Part shown: positions 1 through 8,369 of the stretch, piece by piece
Layout: every line of letters begins with the position of its first letter
Numbering within the stretch: the first letter of the stretch is position 1
Source: Roseobacter fucihabitans
GTDB lineage: Bacteria > Pseudomonadota > Alphaproteobacteria > Rhodobacterales > Rhodobacteraceae
Reading direction: 5' to 3'
Assembly (NCBI RefSeq): GCF_014337925.2
Contig: NZ_CP143424.1
Location: forward strand, 62,001-126,000
Length of the DNA: 64,000 nucleotides
Position numbers and translations under genes: made by a program
Notes under the pieces: model-generated
Told to the model about the DNA's origin: nothing
The model's database searches: none
What the model saw: only the letters and a program-made list of their open reading frames with translations

Positions 1-54
1 ATGAGCTGGGCTTTGTGCCGCTCAGTGAAGGACTACCGGCTGACGCCGGTAGCA

Positions 55-453
55 TCATTTGGAGGAATGTAATTCCAGATACTGCGTGATGATGTCGTCG
101 GTGACATTGCCGGAGGTGGTTGAGAAGTATCCCCGGGCCCAGAACCGCCTCCCCCAGTAGCGCTTCTTCAACTCCGGGAACTCCATCTGTATCCGTCGCG
201 ACGAGCGGCCTTTGATGCGCTGCATGACTTTGGACAGGGAGAGCTTTGGTGGGCTCGACAGGAACATATGGACATGGTCGCGACCCAGCACGCCTTTCAC
301 AATATGGACGCCCATTTCAGCACAGGTTTGCATGATAATCTCTCGGATACGCTCCCGCATCGGCCCTTGCAAAACCTTGTAGCGATATTTTGTGGCCCAC
401 ACGACGTGAAACCTGTGGTAAAATCGCGTGTGAGCGGATTTCGAATAACGCAT
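55..453 (-). CDS. tnpA: IS200/IS605-family transposase TnpA
   Basis: Single-strand DNA transposase of the HUH (Y1) type, which cuts and rejoins hairpin-marked ends. The HUH pair is visible in DHVHMFLS (about residue 60) and the candidate catalytic tyrosine in ITQYLELH near the C terminus. The length of about 132 aa is normal for the family. I chose the ATG at 453 (MRYSKSAHTRF) because the longer frame to 501 only adds translated hairpin sequence, and the purine-rich AGAGAGAAG just upstream can serve as ribosome binding site. That site lies inside a long inverted repeat, so translation may be repressed. The gene appears intact. Confidence 0.9.
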   Translation of the reverse strand: MRYSKSAHTRFYHRFHVVWATKYRYKVLQGPMRERIREIIMQTCAEMGVHIVKGVLGRDHVHMFLSSPPKLSLSKVMQRIKGRSSRRIQMEFPELKKRYWGRRFWARGYFSTTSGNVTDDIITQYLELHSSK

Positions 454-519
454 GATCTTCTCTCTTGAATTTTGAAACCACACCGCCTCAGCGGGTTTCA
501 AAATTCAAGAGAGAAGATC
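454..519. promoter_or_regulatory. Perfect 26-bp inverted repeat over the tnpA ribosome binding site
   Basis: The arms 454-479 and 494-519 are exact reverse complements separated by a 14-nt loop. The arm next to the ORF ends directly against the tnpA start codon and contains its purine-rich ribosome binding site. A transcript entering tnpA would fold this into a long stem. IS200 elements are known to hide their start region in such a structure, which lowers translation; that role here is inferred from position. Confidence 0.8.
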
Positions 520-582
520 AAAGACAGCTTCGCTGAAGCGGACCGGCTAGAAGCCGGTGGCTTAAATCCATTAGGTAGAAAG

Positions 583-1004
583 TCAATTCCGAGCCTTTGC
601 GGTATTAGCCTTGCGGGTTGAACTGGCGAGCAGACCATAGTGGCGGATGCGGTGGAACCGGTCTGGCAGCACGTGGATGAGAAAGCGCCGGATGGACTCG
701 GATGTGGAAAGGCGCATGACGCATCGGCGGTCACCGTTTTTGACGCGATAATCTTTCCATCGTAACGCGACGGTGTCGGCATTGGCGCTGACCAAGCGGC
801 TGTTTGAGATGGCGACGCGATGGGTATATCGGCTGAGATAGGCGAGCACGGCTTCGGGTCCGCCGAAGGGTGGTTTGGCATAGACCACCCAGTCTATTGT
901 GCGCAACGGGGCGAGATATGCGGCAAAGGCCTGCGGATCGGACAGCCCGAGCAGATCGCCGTAGAAGCTGAGTTCACCCGCACGGTGCAGAGCCAGCAAC
1001 CCCT
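583..1004 (-). pseudogene. IS91-family transposase, C-terminal fragment
   Basis: The minus-strand frame contains LAYLSRYTHRVAISNSRL and FHRIRHYGLLA, both typical of the C-terminal half of IS91-family rolling-circle transposases. The N-terminal zinc finger and HUH region are missing. The fragment is cut on its upstream side by the end of the IS21 element at about 1005; the first about 30 residues of the open frame (to 1098) are just translated IS21 terminus. On the other side it stops near the IS200-type element. It cannot be functional. Confidence 0.85.
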
Positions 1005-1180
1005 TGCGCATTCCGGGGTGATCCGGCCACCTGTTCCGATAGCATCCGGCCACCCGTACCGATTTAACCCGGCCACTCAAACCGGGGCATCCGGCCACCC
1101 CTGATTTGGGGATTTGGCGTCTGTTTTGAGGCAGTCTTTAACTGGCTACCTTGCCGTTCTTTTGAATGGGAGGTGGCACG

Positions 1181-1729
1181 ATGCAGAGATTGTCGATGCG
1201 CAAGATACGGGAAGCCCTGCGGCTTCGAGCAGATGGATTGTCAGGGCGTCAGGTCGCGCAGAGCCTGTCGTTGGGCCGTGCGACGGTGTCGGAGTATTTC
1301 CGGCGCGCGGACGTGGCCGGGTTGGCCTGGCCATTGCCCGATGATCTGTCAGATATTGATCTGGAGCAGCGCCTGTTTCCGCATCAACCTGGCGGGTCTG
1401 CGCGGGCGATCCCTCAACCTGATTGGTCCTACGTGCATGCGGAATTGCGGCGCAAGGGGGTGACACTGGCGTTGCTGTGGGAAGAGTATCGCGGCGTCTA
1501 TCCCGATGGCTACGGATACAGCCGATACTGCGAACTCTACACTCGGTGGGAAGGACGCTTGTCGCCGGTGATGCGTCAGCGGCACCCTGCGGGCGAGCGG
1601 CTGTTTGTTGATGACGCAGGACACACTGTCGATGTCATTTGCCCTGAGACGGGCGAAGTGCGCACTGCACAGATCTTTGTCGCAACCCTTGGGGCGTCGA
1701 ACCTCACTTATGTTGAGGCGACATGGACC
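1181..1729 (+). pseudogene. istA: istA transposase, N-terminal part (split by IS66)
   Basis: First part of an IS21-family DDE transposase. The ATG at 1181 follows GGGAGG at 1169-1174. Residues 1-45 form a helix-turn-helix (ALRLRADGLSGRQVAQSLSL), and the RNase H-like core starts with LFVDDAGHTVDV, which gives the first catalytic Asp. The frame runs to TWT at 1729, where IS66 begins; the ORF then continues for some residues into IS66 and stops at 1795. If IS66 and one 8-bp copy are removed, the frame joins exactly to the part starting at 4131. Confidence 0.9.
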
Positions 1730-1751
1730 GTAAGCGTCCGGTCTGACCGCC

Positions 1752-3251
1752 CTATGAGGCAGTTTTCCATGGCAGCAGGTCATCGACGCGGTTGATTTTG
1801 TAGTCTGGGATGCGTGCCAAGGTGTCGGCCAGCCAAGCCTGCGGATCGATGCGGTTCAGTTTGGCCGTTTCGATCAAGGTGTAGGCGATGGCGGCAGCGC
1901 GGCCGCCGGTTTGTGATCCAACGAACAGGTAGTTTTTGCGCCCGATTGCAACAGACCGCATGGCCCGTTCGGCGGTGTTGTTGTCCAACTCCAGGATGCC
2001 GTGGTCGAGATATGGCCGGAGCCGCGCCATGCGCGTCAGAGCGTAGCGGATCGCACCCGCAAGCGGCGATTTGCCAGAGATACTTGGGAGTTGGGTGTGT
2101 AGCCAGACTTCCAGATCATCGAAGATCGGTTTTGCATGCGCCTGTCGGAGACCGGCGCGTCGATCTGGTGGTGACCCGCGTGCCTCTTTCTCGACCGCGT
2201 AGAGCTGCGCGATGCGCTGGATGGCCTCATTGGCGATGGCAGAGCCTTGGGCGCGATGAACATCTACGAACTTGCGTCTGACATGCGCCATACAGGCGAC
2301 CTCGTGGATGTCGCCGGAACGATAGAGATCTTCGAACCCGGCATAGCCGTCCGCGTGCATCCAGCCCCGATATTTTGCGAGATGATCCTTGGGGTGCTGC
2401 CCTTTGCGATCCGGCGAGAACTGATACCAACTGGCGGGAGGGGCATCGCCGCCCCAGGGCCGTTCATCTCGACCGTAAGCCCACAAACGCGCTGTCGCTG
2501 TTTTGCCAGTGCCGGGGGCCAACATCTTTACCGGCGTGTCGTCTGCAAAGATAGCCTGTCCAGCCAACACATGCCGCCCGATGGCATCAGCCAGTGGTTC
2601 CAACAGAGCTGTGGATTTGCCAACCCAGTCGGCCAGCGTTGAACGGTCAATGTCGATCCCGTCGCGCTCGAAGATGCCGCTTTGGCGATACAGCGGCAGG
2701 TGGTCAGCGTATTTGTTGACCAGAACATGGGCCAGCAGGCCCGGGCCGGGACGGCCCCGTTCGATTGGGCGCGAAGGTAACGCTGCTTGTGTGAAGGCCT
2801 CACAGCCAGAACATGCAAAGCGTGGACGCACAATGCGGTTCACGATGAAGCGTCCAGGAACATACTCAAGCTCTTCGGTCACATCCTCGCCCAGACGGCG
2901 CAAGCCACCACCGCACTGAGCGCAATCATCATCACCGGTGGTCAGCTCAACTTCCATGCGCGGGATGTGATCGGGGATCGGGCGGCGTTTTGGTTTGTCT
3001 CTTGGCTCCTCATCGGGAAGGCGTAGCTTCACGGTCATCTTGGCAACCGCGATCTCGCTTGTTTCCAAGGCCAGTTGTAGTTGTTCAATGCTTTCTGATG
3101 ACGACCCAAAGCGGCATTGGCGTTGACCGGCCAATTGATGCCGCAACTTCTCGATCAAAACAGCCTGCGACCTCACCTCGGCCAGCAAAATCGCCGTGAA
3201 CTGCCTGAGTTCATCAGGGTCTTTCGGCAGTGATTTATCGACGTCCAGCAT
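1752..3251 (-). CDS. tnpC: IS66-family transposase TnpC
   Basis: DDE transposase of IS66, about 499 aa and full length. Seen in order: an N-terminal coiled-coil region (LLAEVRSQAVLIEKLRHQL), a zinc-finger-like segment with CAQCGGG and CSGCEAF, the catalytic core with IFADDTPVKML and the MHADGYAGF segment, and a C-terminal region with LELDNNTAERAMR that carries the catalytic Glu, followed by the family's C-terminal tail. The start at 3251 (MLDVDKSL) is preferred over the frame opening 21 bases upstream. It forms an operon with the two small genes upstream. No damage is visible. Confidence 0.93.
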   Translation of the reverse strand: MLDVDKSLPKDPDELRQFTAILLAEVRSQAVLIEKLRHQLAGQRQCRFGSSSESIEQLQLALETSEIAVAKMTVKLRLPDEEPRDKPKRRPIPDHIPRMEVELTTGDDDCAQCGGGLRRLGEDVTEELEYVPGRFIVNRIVRPRFACSGCEAFTQAALPSRPIERGRPGPGLLAHVLVNKYADHLPLYRQSGIFERDGIDIDRSTLADWVGKSTALLEPLADAIGRHVLAGQAIFADDTPVKMLAPGTGKTATARLWAYGRDERPWGGDAPPASWYQFSPDRKGQHPKDHLAKYRGWMHADGYAGFEDLYRSGDIHEVACMAHVRRKFVDVHRAQGSAIANEAIQRIAQLYAVEKEARGSPPDRRAGLRQAHAKPIFDDLEVWLHTQLPSISGKSPLAGAIRYALTRMARLRPYLDHGILELDNNTAERAMRSVAIGRKNYLFVGSQTGGRAAAIAYTLIETAKLNRIDPQAWLADTLARIPDYKINRVDDLLPWKTAS

Positions 3252-3300
3252 GGCCAGACTATAGCAAAACAACGATCCGGCGGGAATCCCACACGCGCAT

Positions 3301-3648
3301 TTATCCTGCCTTGAGCGGTGTCCAGCTGCGTTGTGGTAAACGCCAATCGATCCCTTCGAGCAGCATCGCCAACTGGGCCGCGGTCAGAGCGATCTTGCCC
3401 TCTTTCGCCGACGGCCAAACAAACCGACCTTTCTCCAGGCGCTTGCTGAACAGACATGCACCTTGCCCGTCCCACCAGATAATCTTGATCAGATCACCTC
3501 GCCGTCCACGAAAGACAAACAGATGCCCGGTAAACGGATCTTGCTTCAATGTCTGTTCAGCCTGCGCAGCCAACGTCGTGAACCCACGACGCATGTCGGT
3601 CACACCGGCAGCCAGCCAGACGCGCGTGTTCGCCGGGACAGGGATCAT
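3301..3648 (-). CDS. tnpB: IS66 accessory protein TnpB
   Basis: Small protein (115 aa) always found with IS66 transposases and needed for efficient transposition; its biochemical role is unsettled. Recognised by [34 protein letters not shown] and the C-terminal [10 protein letters not shown], all typical of the family. Its start overlaps the end of the upstream tnpA by four bases, suggesting coupled translation. The length is normal and the frame is intact. Confidence 0.93.
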   Translation of the reverse strand: MIPVPANTRVWLAAGVTDMRRGFTTLAAQAEQTLKQDPFTGHLFVFRGRRGDLIKIIWWDGQGACLFSKRLEKGRFVWPSAKEGKIALTAAQLAMLLEGIDWRLPQRSWTPLKAG

Positions 3649-4037
3649 GCAGAAAGACCTCGGATGAGCCGAGCCAATGCTTCGGGATCGTAGCTACCGA
3701 CAATCCTCAGCTGATGACCGCCCGCGATGTCGATCTCAATCGCGCTATGGCCGGATGTGGCATTTGCCGCAAGCGCGGGAACCGGTTCTTCAGCACCTGG
3801 CCGGTCAACAATCTCCACAGGCAGAAAACATGGCGCTTCACCAACCTCGTCTTCGATGATCTCCGGATCAGGTGCAAACTTGGGATCACGTAGCCATTTG
3901 TGGATCAGGTTGGTGTTCATCGCGTACCGCCGCGCGACCTGCGCTACCGATACCCCCGGCGCACATGTTTGCGCACAGATCGACACCTTCTCCTCATCAG
4001 ACCAAAACCGCTTCTTTTGACCCTTCTTACCCGCCAT
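3645..4037 (-). CDS. tnpA: IS66 accessory protein TnpA (DNA-binding)
   Basis: First gene of the IS66 operon, about 130 aa from the preferred ATG at 4037 ([11 protein letters not shown]). Residues 10-50 form a transposase-8-type helix-turn-helix with [12 protein letters not shown] and [19 protein letters not shown], so it is likely the DNA-binding accessory factor. The C-terminal half is poorly conserved in the family. A short palindrome (TCCACTA/TAGTGGA, 4054-4071) lies directly upstream, between the gene and the IS end, where promoter or operator sequences would be expected. Intact. Confidence 0.88.
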   Translation of the reverse strand: MAGKKGQKKRFWSDEEKVSICAQTCAPGVSVAQVARRYAMNTNLIHKWLRDPKFAPDPEIIEDEVGEAPCFLPVEIVDRPGAEEPVPALAANATSGHSAIEIDIAGGHQLRIVGSYDPEALARLIRGLSA

Positions 4038-4130
4038 ATCTGCCCTCAAGATGTCCACTATCGTTAGTGGACACTATCAACCCACTCTATGAGGCGTCAG
4101 AGCAGCGTGGCCGCACGCTTACCATGGACC

Positions 4131-5111
4131 CAAAGCCTGCCAGACTGGATCAGCAGCCACGTCCGTGCTTTTGCCTTTTTGGGTGGTGTGCCTGCGCAGG
4201 TCGTCCCGGACAATCTGAAGGCTGCGGTGATCAAGGCCTGTTTCCATGATCCCGCGATCAATCGCACCTATGGGGATATGGCGGCGCATTACGATACCGC
4301 TGTCGTGCCTGCGCGGCCTCGCAAACCGAAGGACAAAGCGAAGGTCGAGGGTGCGGTGCTGTTGGCCGAGCGCTGGATACTGGCCCGCCTGCGCAACCAG
4401 ACGTTCTTCAGCTTGGATGAGCTAAACGCGGCGATCAGGCCCCTGCGCGATCAGTTGAACAATAAAGTCACCCGTCATCTTGGGGCCAGCCGTAGAGCCC
4501 TGTTCGAGACGCTCGATAAACCCGCGCTGAAGCCGTTGCCTGCTGAACCTTATATCTATGCGGAATGGAAGCTGCGACGGGCTGGGATTGACTACCACAT
4601 TGATGTCGACCGGCACTATTACTCGGTGCCACACCCGCTGATCAAACAGAAGCTCTGGGTGCGCGTCACTGCCCGCACCGTCGAAGTCTTCCATAATGGT
4701 CAACGGGTTGCGGCCCATGCCAGAACGTCGGGCAACCGCCAGCATTCCACCGTCCGCGATCACATGCCGCCCAATCACCGGTTCCGGTCGGATTGGTCGC
4801 CGGACGTTGTCCGCACCCGTGCCGCCCGGATCGGGCCGCATGTTGCGACCTTCGTGACGCTGCTAATGGAGAAGCGCCGCCACCCTGAACAGGCCTATCG
4901 TGCCTGCCTTGGCGTGCTCAAACTCGCGCGGAGCTTTGGCAATGATCGTCTGGATCGCGCCTGCGAACGCGCCCTTGAGATCAACGCCTACAGTTACTCA
5001 TCCCTGCATTCCATTCTGAAGAATGGTCTGGATCGTCAGCGCCGCCAGCCCGCCACGGACGGCCCCACGATCACACACAGCAATATCCGTGGCGCGGGAT
5101 ACTTCCATTGA
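4131..5111 (+). pseudogene. istA: istA transposase, C-terminal part
   Basis: Continuation of the split istA. After the second CATGGACC copy the frame reads [10 protein letters not shown], then [18 protein letters not shown] (second catalytic Asp) and [12 protein letters not shown] (catalytic Glu), then the C-terminal beta-barrel and basic tail typical of IstA ([26 protein letters not shown]). The open frame to the left (from 4089) is IS66 sequence. It stops at 5111, 12 bases before istB. By itself it lacks the DNA-binding domain and the first Asp. Confidence 0.9.
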
Positions 5112-5123
5112 AGAGGATAAAAT

Positions 5124-5925
5124 ATGCTCGACCATCCAACACTGGATCAACTCAGAACGCTCAGGCTCGACGGCATGGCAGAAGCCTTTGCCGAGATGCA
5201 GACACAAGACGGCACAGCCGACTTGACCCATGCCGCCCTTACGGCAGATTTGCTATGCAAATCGCCTATCGGGTAATAAATGGCTGGGCCTGCTGATCGA
5301 CACAGAGGCCACGAGCCGCGAGACCAAACGCTTTGAAAGCCGCATGCGCACCGCGCGCTTGCGCCATGTCGGTGCCGCCCCCGAGGACGTGGATTACAAA
5401 ACCCGTCGAGGTCTGGACAAAGCGCTCTTCCAAAACCTGCTCACGGGTAAATGGATCAAAGACAAAAGGAACCTGATGATCACAGGCCCCTGCGGTGTCG
5501 GTAAAACCTGGCTGGCCTGTGCGTTGGCGCAAGCGGCGTGCCGAGAAGGCGTCACTGTCCTCTACAAACGCGCGACGCGTCTGTTTGATGAACTCGAATT
5601 GGCCCATGGCGATGGCCGCTTTCCACGCGTCTTCAAAACGCTGACGAAGACCCAGTTGCTCATTCTCGATGACTGGGGGCCTGATCGCCTGAATGCCAGC
5701 CAACGGCGAGACCTGATGGAGATTGTCGAGGATCGTTACGGCAATGGCTCAACTCTGATCACCAGCCAACTGCCCATCAGCACATGGCATGATGTCATCG
5801 GCGAGCCCACATTCGCCGACGCCATCCTCGACCGTCTCGTACACAACGCCTACCGGATCGAACTTGAAGGCCAATCGTTCAGAAAGCAGGAGGTCAAATC
5901 GGGTGACGAAACGCCCGCCAACTGA
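5124..5925 (+). pseudogene. istB: istB helper ATPase, disrupted by a 43-bp palindromic repeat
   Basis: IstB is the AAA+ ATPase that partners IstA. The gene starts at ATG 5124 after AGAGGA and reads MLDHPTLDQLRTLRLDGMAEAF up to LTHA, then hits a foreign 43-bp palindrome (5236-5278) that shifts the frame and gives stops at 5274. The frame resumes with WLGLLIDTEATSRETKRF, the Walker A GPCGVGKTWLACAL, Walker B LLILDDWG and the usual C terminus (DAILDRLVHNAYRIEL). Removing the insert rejoins HA-E-WLGLL as in intact family members. So inactivation was by this small insertion. Confidence 0.9.
5236..5278 (-). repeat. Palindromic insertion repeat, copy 1 (in istB)
   Basis: This 43-bp insert reads, on the minus strand, TATTACCCGATAGGCG, then ATTTGCATAGCAAAT (a stem with loop), then CTGCCGTAAGGG. 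It matches the other copies in this window in layout: a CCCGGCA-like left block, a central ATTGC/GCAAT stem, and a CCGAGAGG-like right block (here diverged). The coding sequence on both sides joins cleanly if it is removed. Confidence 0.8.
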
Positions 5926-6032
5926 TAGCTAAAACCTCGAGCCTCAACACGGCGCGCCAAAGGTGGCCGGATGCCCCGGTTTAGGTGGCCGGATGTTGTC
6001 GGAATGACCGGCCGGATGCTCCGGAATGCGCA

Positions 6033-6527
6033 GACGGCCAACGCGCCTTGGAACGTTCTTGCTACTTGAGGGCATCACGCCCCAAGGCGCGGCACCAACT
6101 GGCCGACTTTTACTCCGCCCCAATGGCAGGGTTTTACGCCGCCGTTGACACACTGCACCCGGCATACGAGATCTCGACCCTCAGGAGTAAAGTGCAAGAC
6201 CAGCTTTGCCAATCTACGTTGGAGCCCGAAAAGGTACAGCGATTGCTGGGTTATGGGAAAAAGTGCTTGCAAAACACTATGCGATTAGACGACCCAATCC
6301 ACTATCGTTAGTGGACACTATCAACACACTCTATGGCCCGTCAGAGCAGCTAGGGCAGACGTGTCTTGCGACGGATGTTCTTAAAAAACCTTGTCGGCAG
6401 CATCTTTCGATGTCTGGAGTTTCTTCGTCATCTCTGTCTTCTGATCAATAAGATGAACCAGAATTCCTCCGTTACTCAAAGCGTCAAATCTATCCCAAAG
6501 GCGCTGATATAAGACAAATATAGGACC
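6033..6527. other. IS remnants without an intact gene
   Basis: No convincing gene lies here. 6298-6350 resembles 4054-4106 (the segment just inside the IS66 end upstream of its tnpA) over about 53 bases with only a few mismatches, so it is a relic of a related IS66 end. It includes the same TCCACTA/TAGTGGA palindrome. 6033-6297 can be read as an open frame (5985-6311), but that frame also runs through the IS21 terminus and I recognise no protein in it. I see nothing in 6351-6527. Confidence 0.6.
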
Positions 6528-8222
6528 TTATTCGTACTCCACCGGAGCGTAGAGCTCTTCAAAAGCAGCTGCAACGGCACTGGCAATCTCGGGATTACCC
6601 ACCCCCAGTCCGGCCATCGCCGTGCCCGGAGCGAAGACCTCTGGATCGGTCAAATAGGTTGTCAGGGATTGTGCATCCCACACCCCAGTTGTTCCGCGTA
6701 AGGACGTCGAATAGTTGGCAAAAGCAGTTGAAGCGATCCTGCGTCCGGCCACATTATGCAGCGATGGACCCGCTCCATGAACGTTTTCCTCGTAGGAATG
6801 GCATTCGTTGCATCCCGTCAGCACATCCCGCGCAGTTTCTGCCATATCTGCCGCCATGCCCTTTTCAGTCAGGCGTATAACCAGGTCCGTCAATGGATCG
6901 ACCCGTGGTTCGGTTTCCAGAATGACCACCTCTTCTGTATCAAGCCAGAGTGCGAGCTTCTTGGGCCCTACCTGCATCACATCCCGGATGCGCTGTCCGA
7001 TTGGGATCGTTTCAAGGAATACGATCTGATCATCCTTTATGCGGGCGCGGAACAGGGTTCTTTCGCGCAGGGACCCTATCAGCAGATCCCCGTCCCAAGT
7101 CTCGTGAAAACCCTCGACCAGTGCCAAGGAGGACACTGCCGCAGACGGCAGCCAAGCATAGACCGGCCCTCTGTATATTTCATGTCGACCCACGCGTCCT
7201 TCGGTCGGGGCGGGAATGCCACTGTAGAGCGTGCCGAGGTTTTCGAGCGGCCAGCCGTAATTTTCCTGATCAACAATCAGGTTCAGTTCATCCCCACCGC
7301 GCATTCCGTGTTCAGTGGTCCATAACCGCCCCTGAGAATCGAGGGCGACACCCTGAAGGTTTCGGTGTCCTTTAGAATAATGTCGCGACTGCCCCGTAGT
7401 TAGATTGATCTCGATGGTCTTGCCATAGTCGCTGTCATCGGACTGGATACCTGAATCGGGGCGGTAGAGCCCTTCGCGGTGATATTCCCCATTGCCTAGA
7501 TAAACAATATTGGGTTCCTTGAATGCCAGACGCCCCCCAGCCATATAGCCAACGAGCAACTCGCGCGTGTCGTTGAACTCCAGACAGGGGCTTGAGTCGT
7601 AGATGATCTCCCAGTCGCCAGCGGACGCGGTCAGATCGTAAATTGATGTCACGCTGCGTGGGATATCGAGCTTACTGATCCGGGACCGGTAGCATTCGTT
7701 TTCGACATCAATAAAGGTGTAAGAACTCAGAAAGCCGCGAAACGCGGGGCTGTCGATGAATTCCAAGTCGTTGTAGCGCACAGCGTAATCCTTGGCGATC
7801 TGATCGGGATATTTATCGGCTGCCAGTCGGATATAGGCCTCCAAACCGTTTTCAGGGACCGCCAGATCTGTCTTGATAAGTCCCTTCTCCTCGTCCAGCA
7901 CTAGAATGGTGCCGCGGCTGTGCTGCACGATGACATCGTCATTCCAGAGCGCCAAGGCACCACCGACCCGGAATTCCTGATCCGGCATCAGATATACTTT
8001 GCCCCGCAACGTCAGATATGTGGTCTCAATCCGCCCGACCATAACATGCGTTTCGGTCGGCAAACCCAAATCCCGGCGTCCCCTGGTGATGATGCGTTCT
8101 CCCAACCCAAAGATGGGTTCGATCTTTTCGCGATGTCCTAGATATCCAACGCCTAGGCTCCCTAGGCCAACACAGGCAACAACAAAAAGTAAAGTTACAA
8201 TCAGAACTAGGCGGCGTTTCAC
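6528..8222 (-). CDS. Membrane-anchored glucose/sorbosone dehydrogenase-like protein with C-terminal cytochrome c
   Basis: About 564 aa from the GTG at 8222, chosen because GGAG lies 7 bases upstream and it puts a signal anchor (RRLVLIVTLLFVVACVGLG) at the very N terminus; the frame also opens at a TTG at 8285. The middle resembles the beta-propeller sugar dehydrogenase family (GVALDSQGRLWTTEHGMRGGDELN, YGWP), which usually uses PQQ. Near the C terminus CNECHSYEE is a heme c site (CxxCH) with PGTAMAG as likely methionine ligand. It would oxidise a sugar or polymer end in the periplasm and pass electrons to the respiratory chain. The substrate is unknown. It stands alone beside polysaccharide genes. 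Confidence 0.75.
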   Translation of the reverse strand: MKRRLVLIVTLLFVVACVGLGSLGVGYLGHREKIEPIFGLGERIITRGRRDLGLPTETHVMVGRIETTYLTLRGKVYLMPDQEFRVGGALALWNDDVIVQHSRGTILVLDEEKGLIKTDLAVPENGLEAYIRLAADKYPDQIAKDYAVRYNDLEFIDSPAFRGFLSSYTFIDVENECYRSRISKLDIPRSVTSIYDLTASAGDWEIIYDSSPCLEFNDTRELLVGYMAGGRLAFKEPNIVYLGNGEYHREGLYRPDSGIQSDDSDYGKTIEINLTTGQSRHYSKGHRNLQGVALDSQGRLWTTEHGMRGGDELNLIVDQENYGWPLENLGTLYSGIPAPTEGRVGRHEIYRGPVYAWLPSAAVSSLALVEGFHETWDGDLLIGSLRERTLFRARIKDDQIVFLETIPIGQRIRDVMQVGPKKLALWLDTEEVVILETEPRVDPLTDLVIRLTEKGMAADMAETARDVLTGCNECHSYEENVHGAGPSLHNVAGRRIASTAFANYSTSLRGTTGVWDAQSLTTYLTDPEVFAPGTAMAGLGVGNPEIASAVAAAFEELYAPVEYE

Positions 8223-8369
8223 AAGAAAGCTCCAGTCTTTGAAAAAAGTCAGGCGGTGTATCTCTATACAACTTGGGTAAAGCAAGTGAAAAGATTCGGG
8301 GCCTTCGGGATGTAGGGCTGAGTGGAATTATATCCCGCTATAATGATATTCATCGTTTTCTAATAATTC

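Larger units (their letters stand above)
30..565 (-). mobile_element. IS200/IS605-family insertion sequence
   Basis: A compact element with one HUH transposase gene and no terminal inverted repeats, but with subterminal hairpins, as is usual for the family. The left hairpin has 8-bp arms at 33-40 and 45-52; the right one has 7-bp arms at 542-548 and 552-558, with a further small stem near 526-540. The exact cleavage sites cannot be read, so the limits are approximate. It sits next to an IS91 fragment. No accessory tnpB is present. Confidence 0.75.
1730..4122 (-). mobile_element. IS66-family insertion sequence, intact
   Basis: It begins GTAAGCGT at 1730 and ends with the reverse complement ACGCTTAC at 4115-4122, the usual IS66 terminus. 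The 8 bases CATGGACC flank both sides (1722-1729 and 4123-4130), matching the 8-bp target duplication of this family. It carries the three standard genes in order on the minus strand, all open. It sits inside istA. The clean duplication and intact genes suggest this was a late insertion into an already resident IS21 element. Confidence 0.95.
1005..6032 (+). mobile_element. IS21-family element interrupted by IS66
   Basis: The element is bounded by TGCGCATTCCGG at 1005-1016 and its reverse complement at 6021-6032. Inside each end are several spaced copies of a CATCCGGCCAC-like motif (1020-1100 and 5965-6020), the multiple terminal repeats typical of IS21-type elements. It carries istA and istB. 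Subtracting the IS66 insertion leaves about 2.6 kb, normal for the family. I see no clear target duplication; the left flank is IS91 sequence and the right flank is not, so there was probably later rearrangement. Both genes are now broken. Confidence 0.85.

Noticed and set aside
498-881. Minus-strand open frame of 127 codons overlapping the IS91 fragment
   Set aside because: The overlapping frame carries clear IS91 motifs; this one is a shadow rich in Ser and Pro.
5985-6311. Open frame of 108 codons as a gene
   Set aside because: It begins in the IS21 terminus, runs through IS remnants and matches no family I know.
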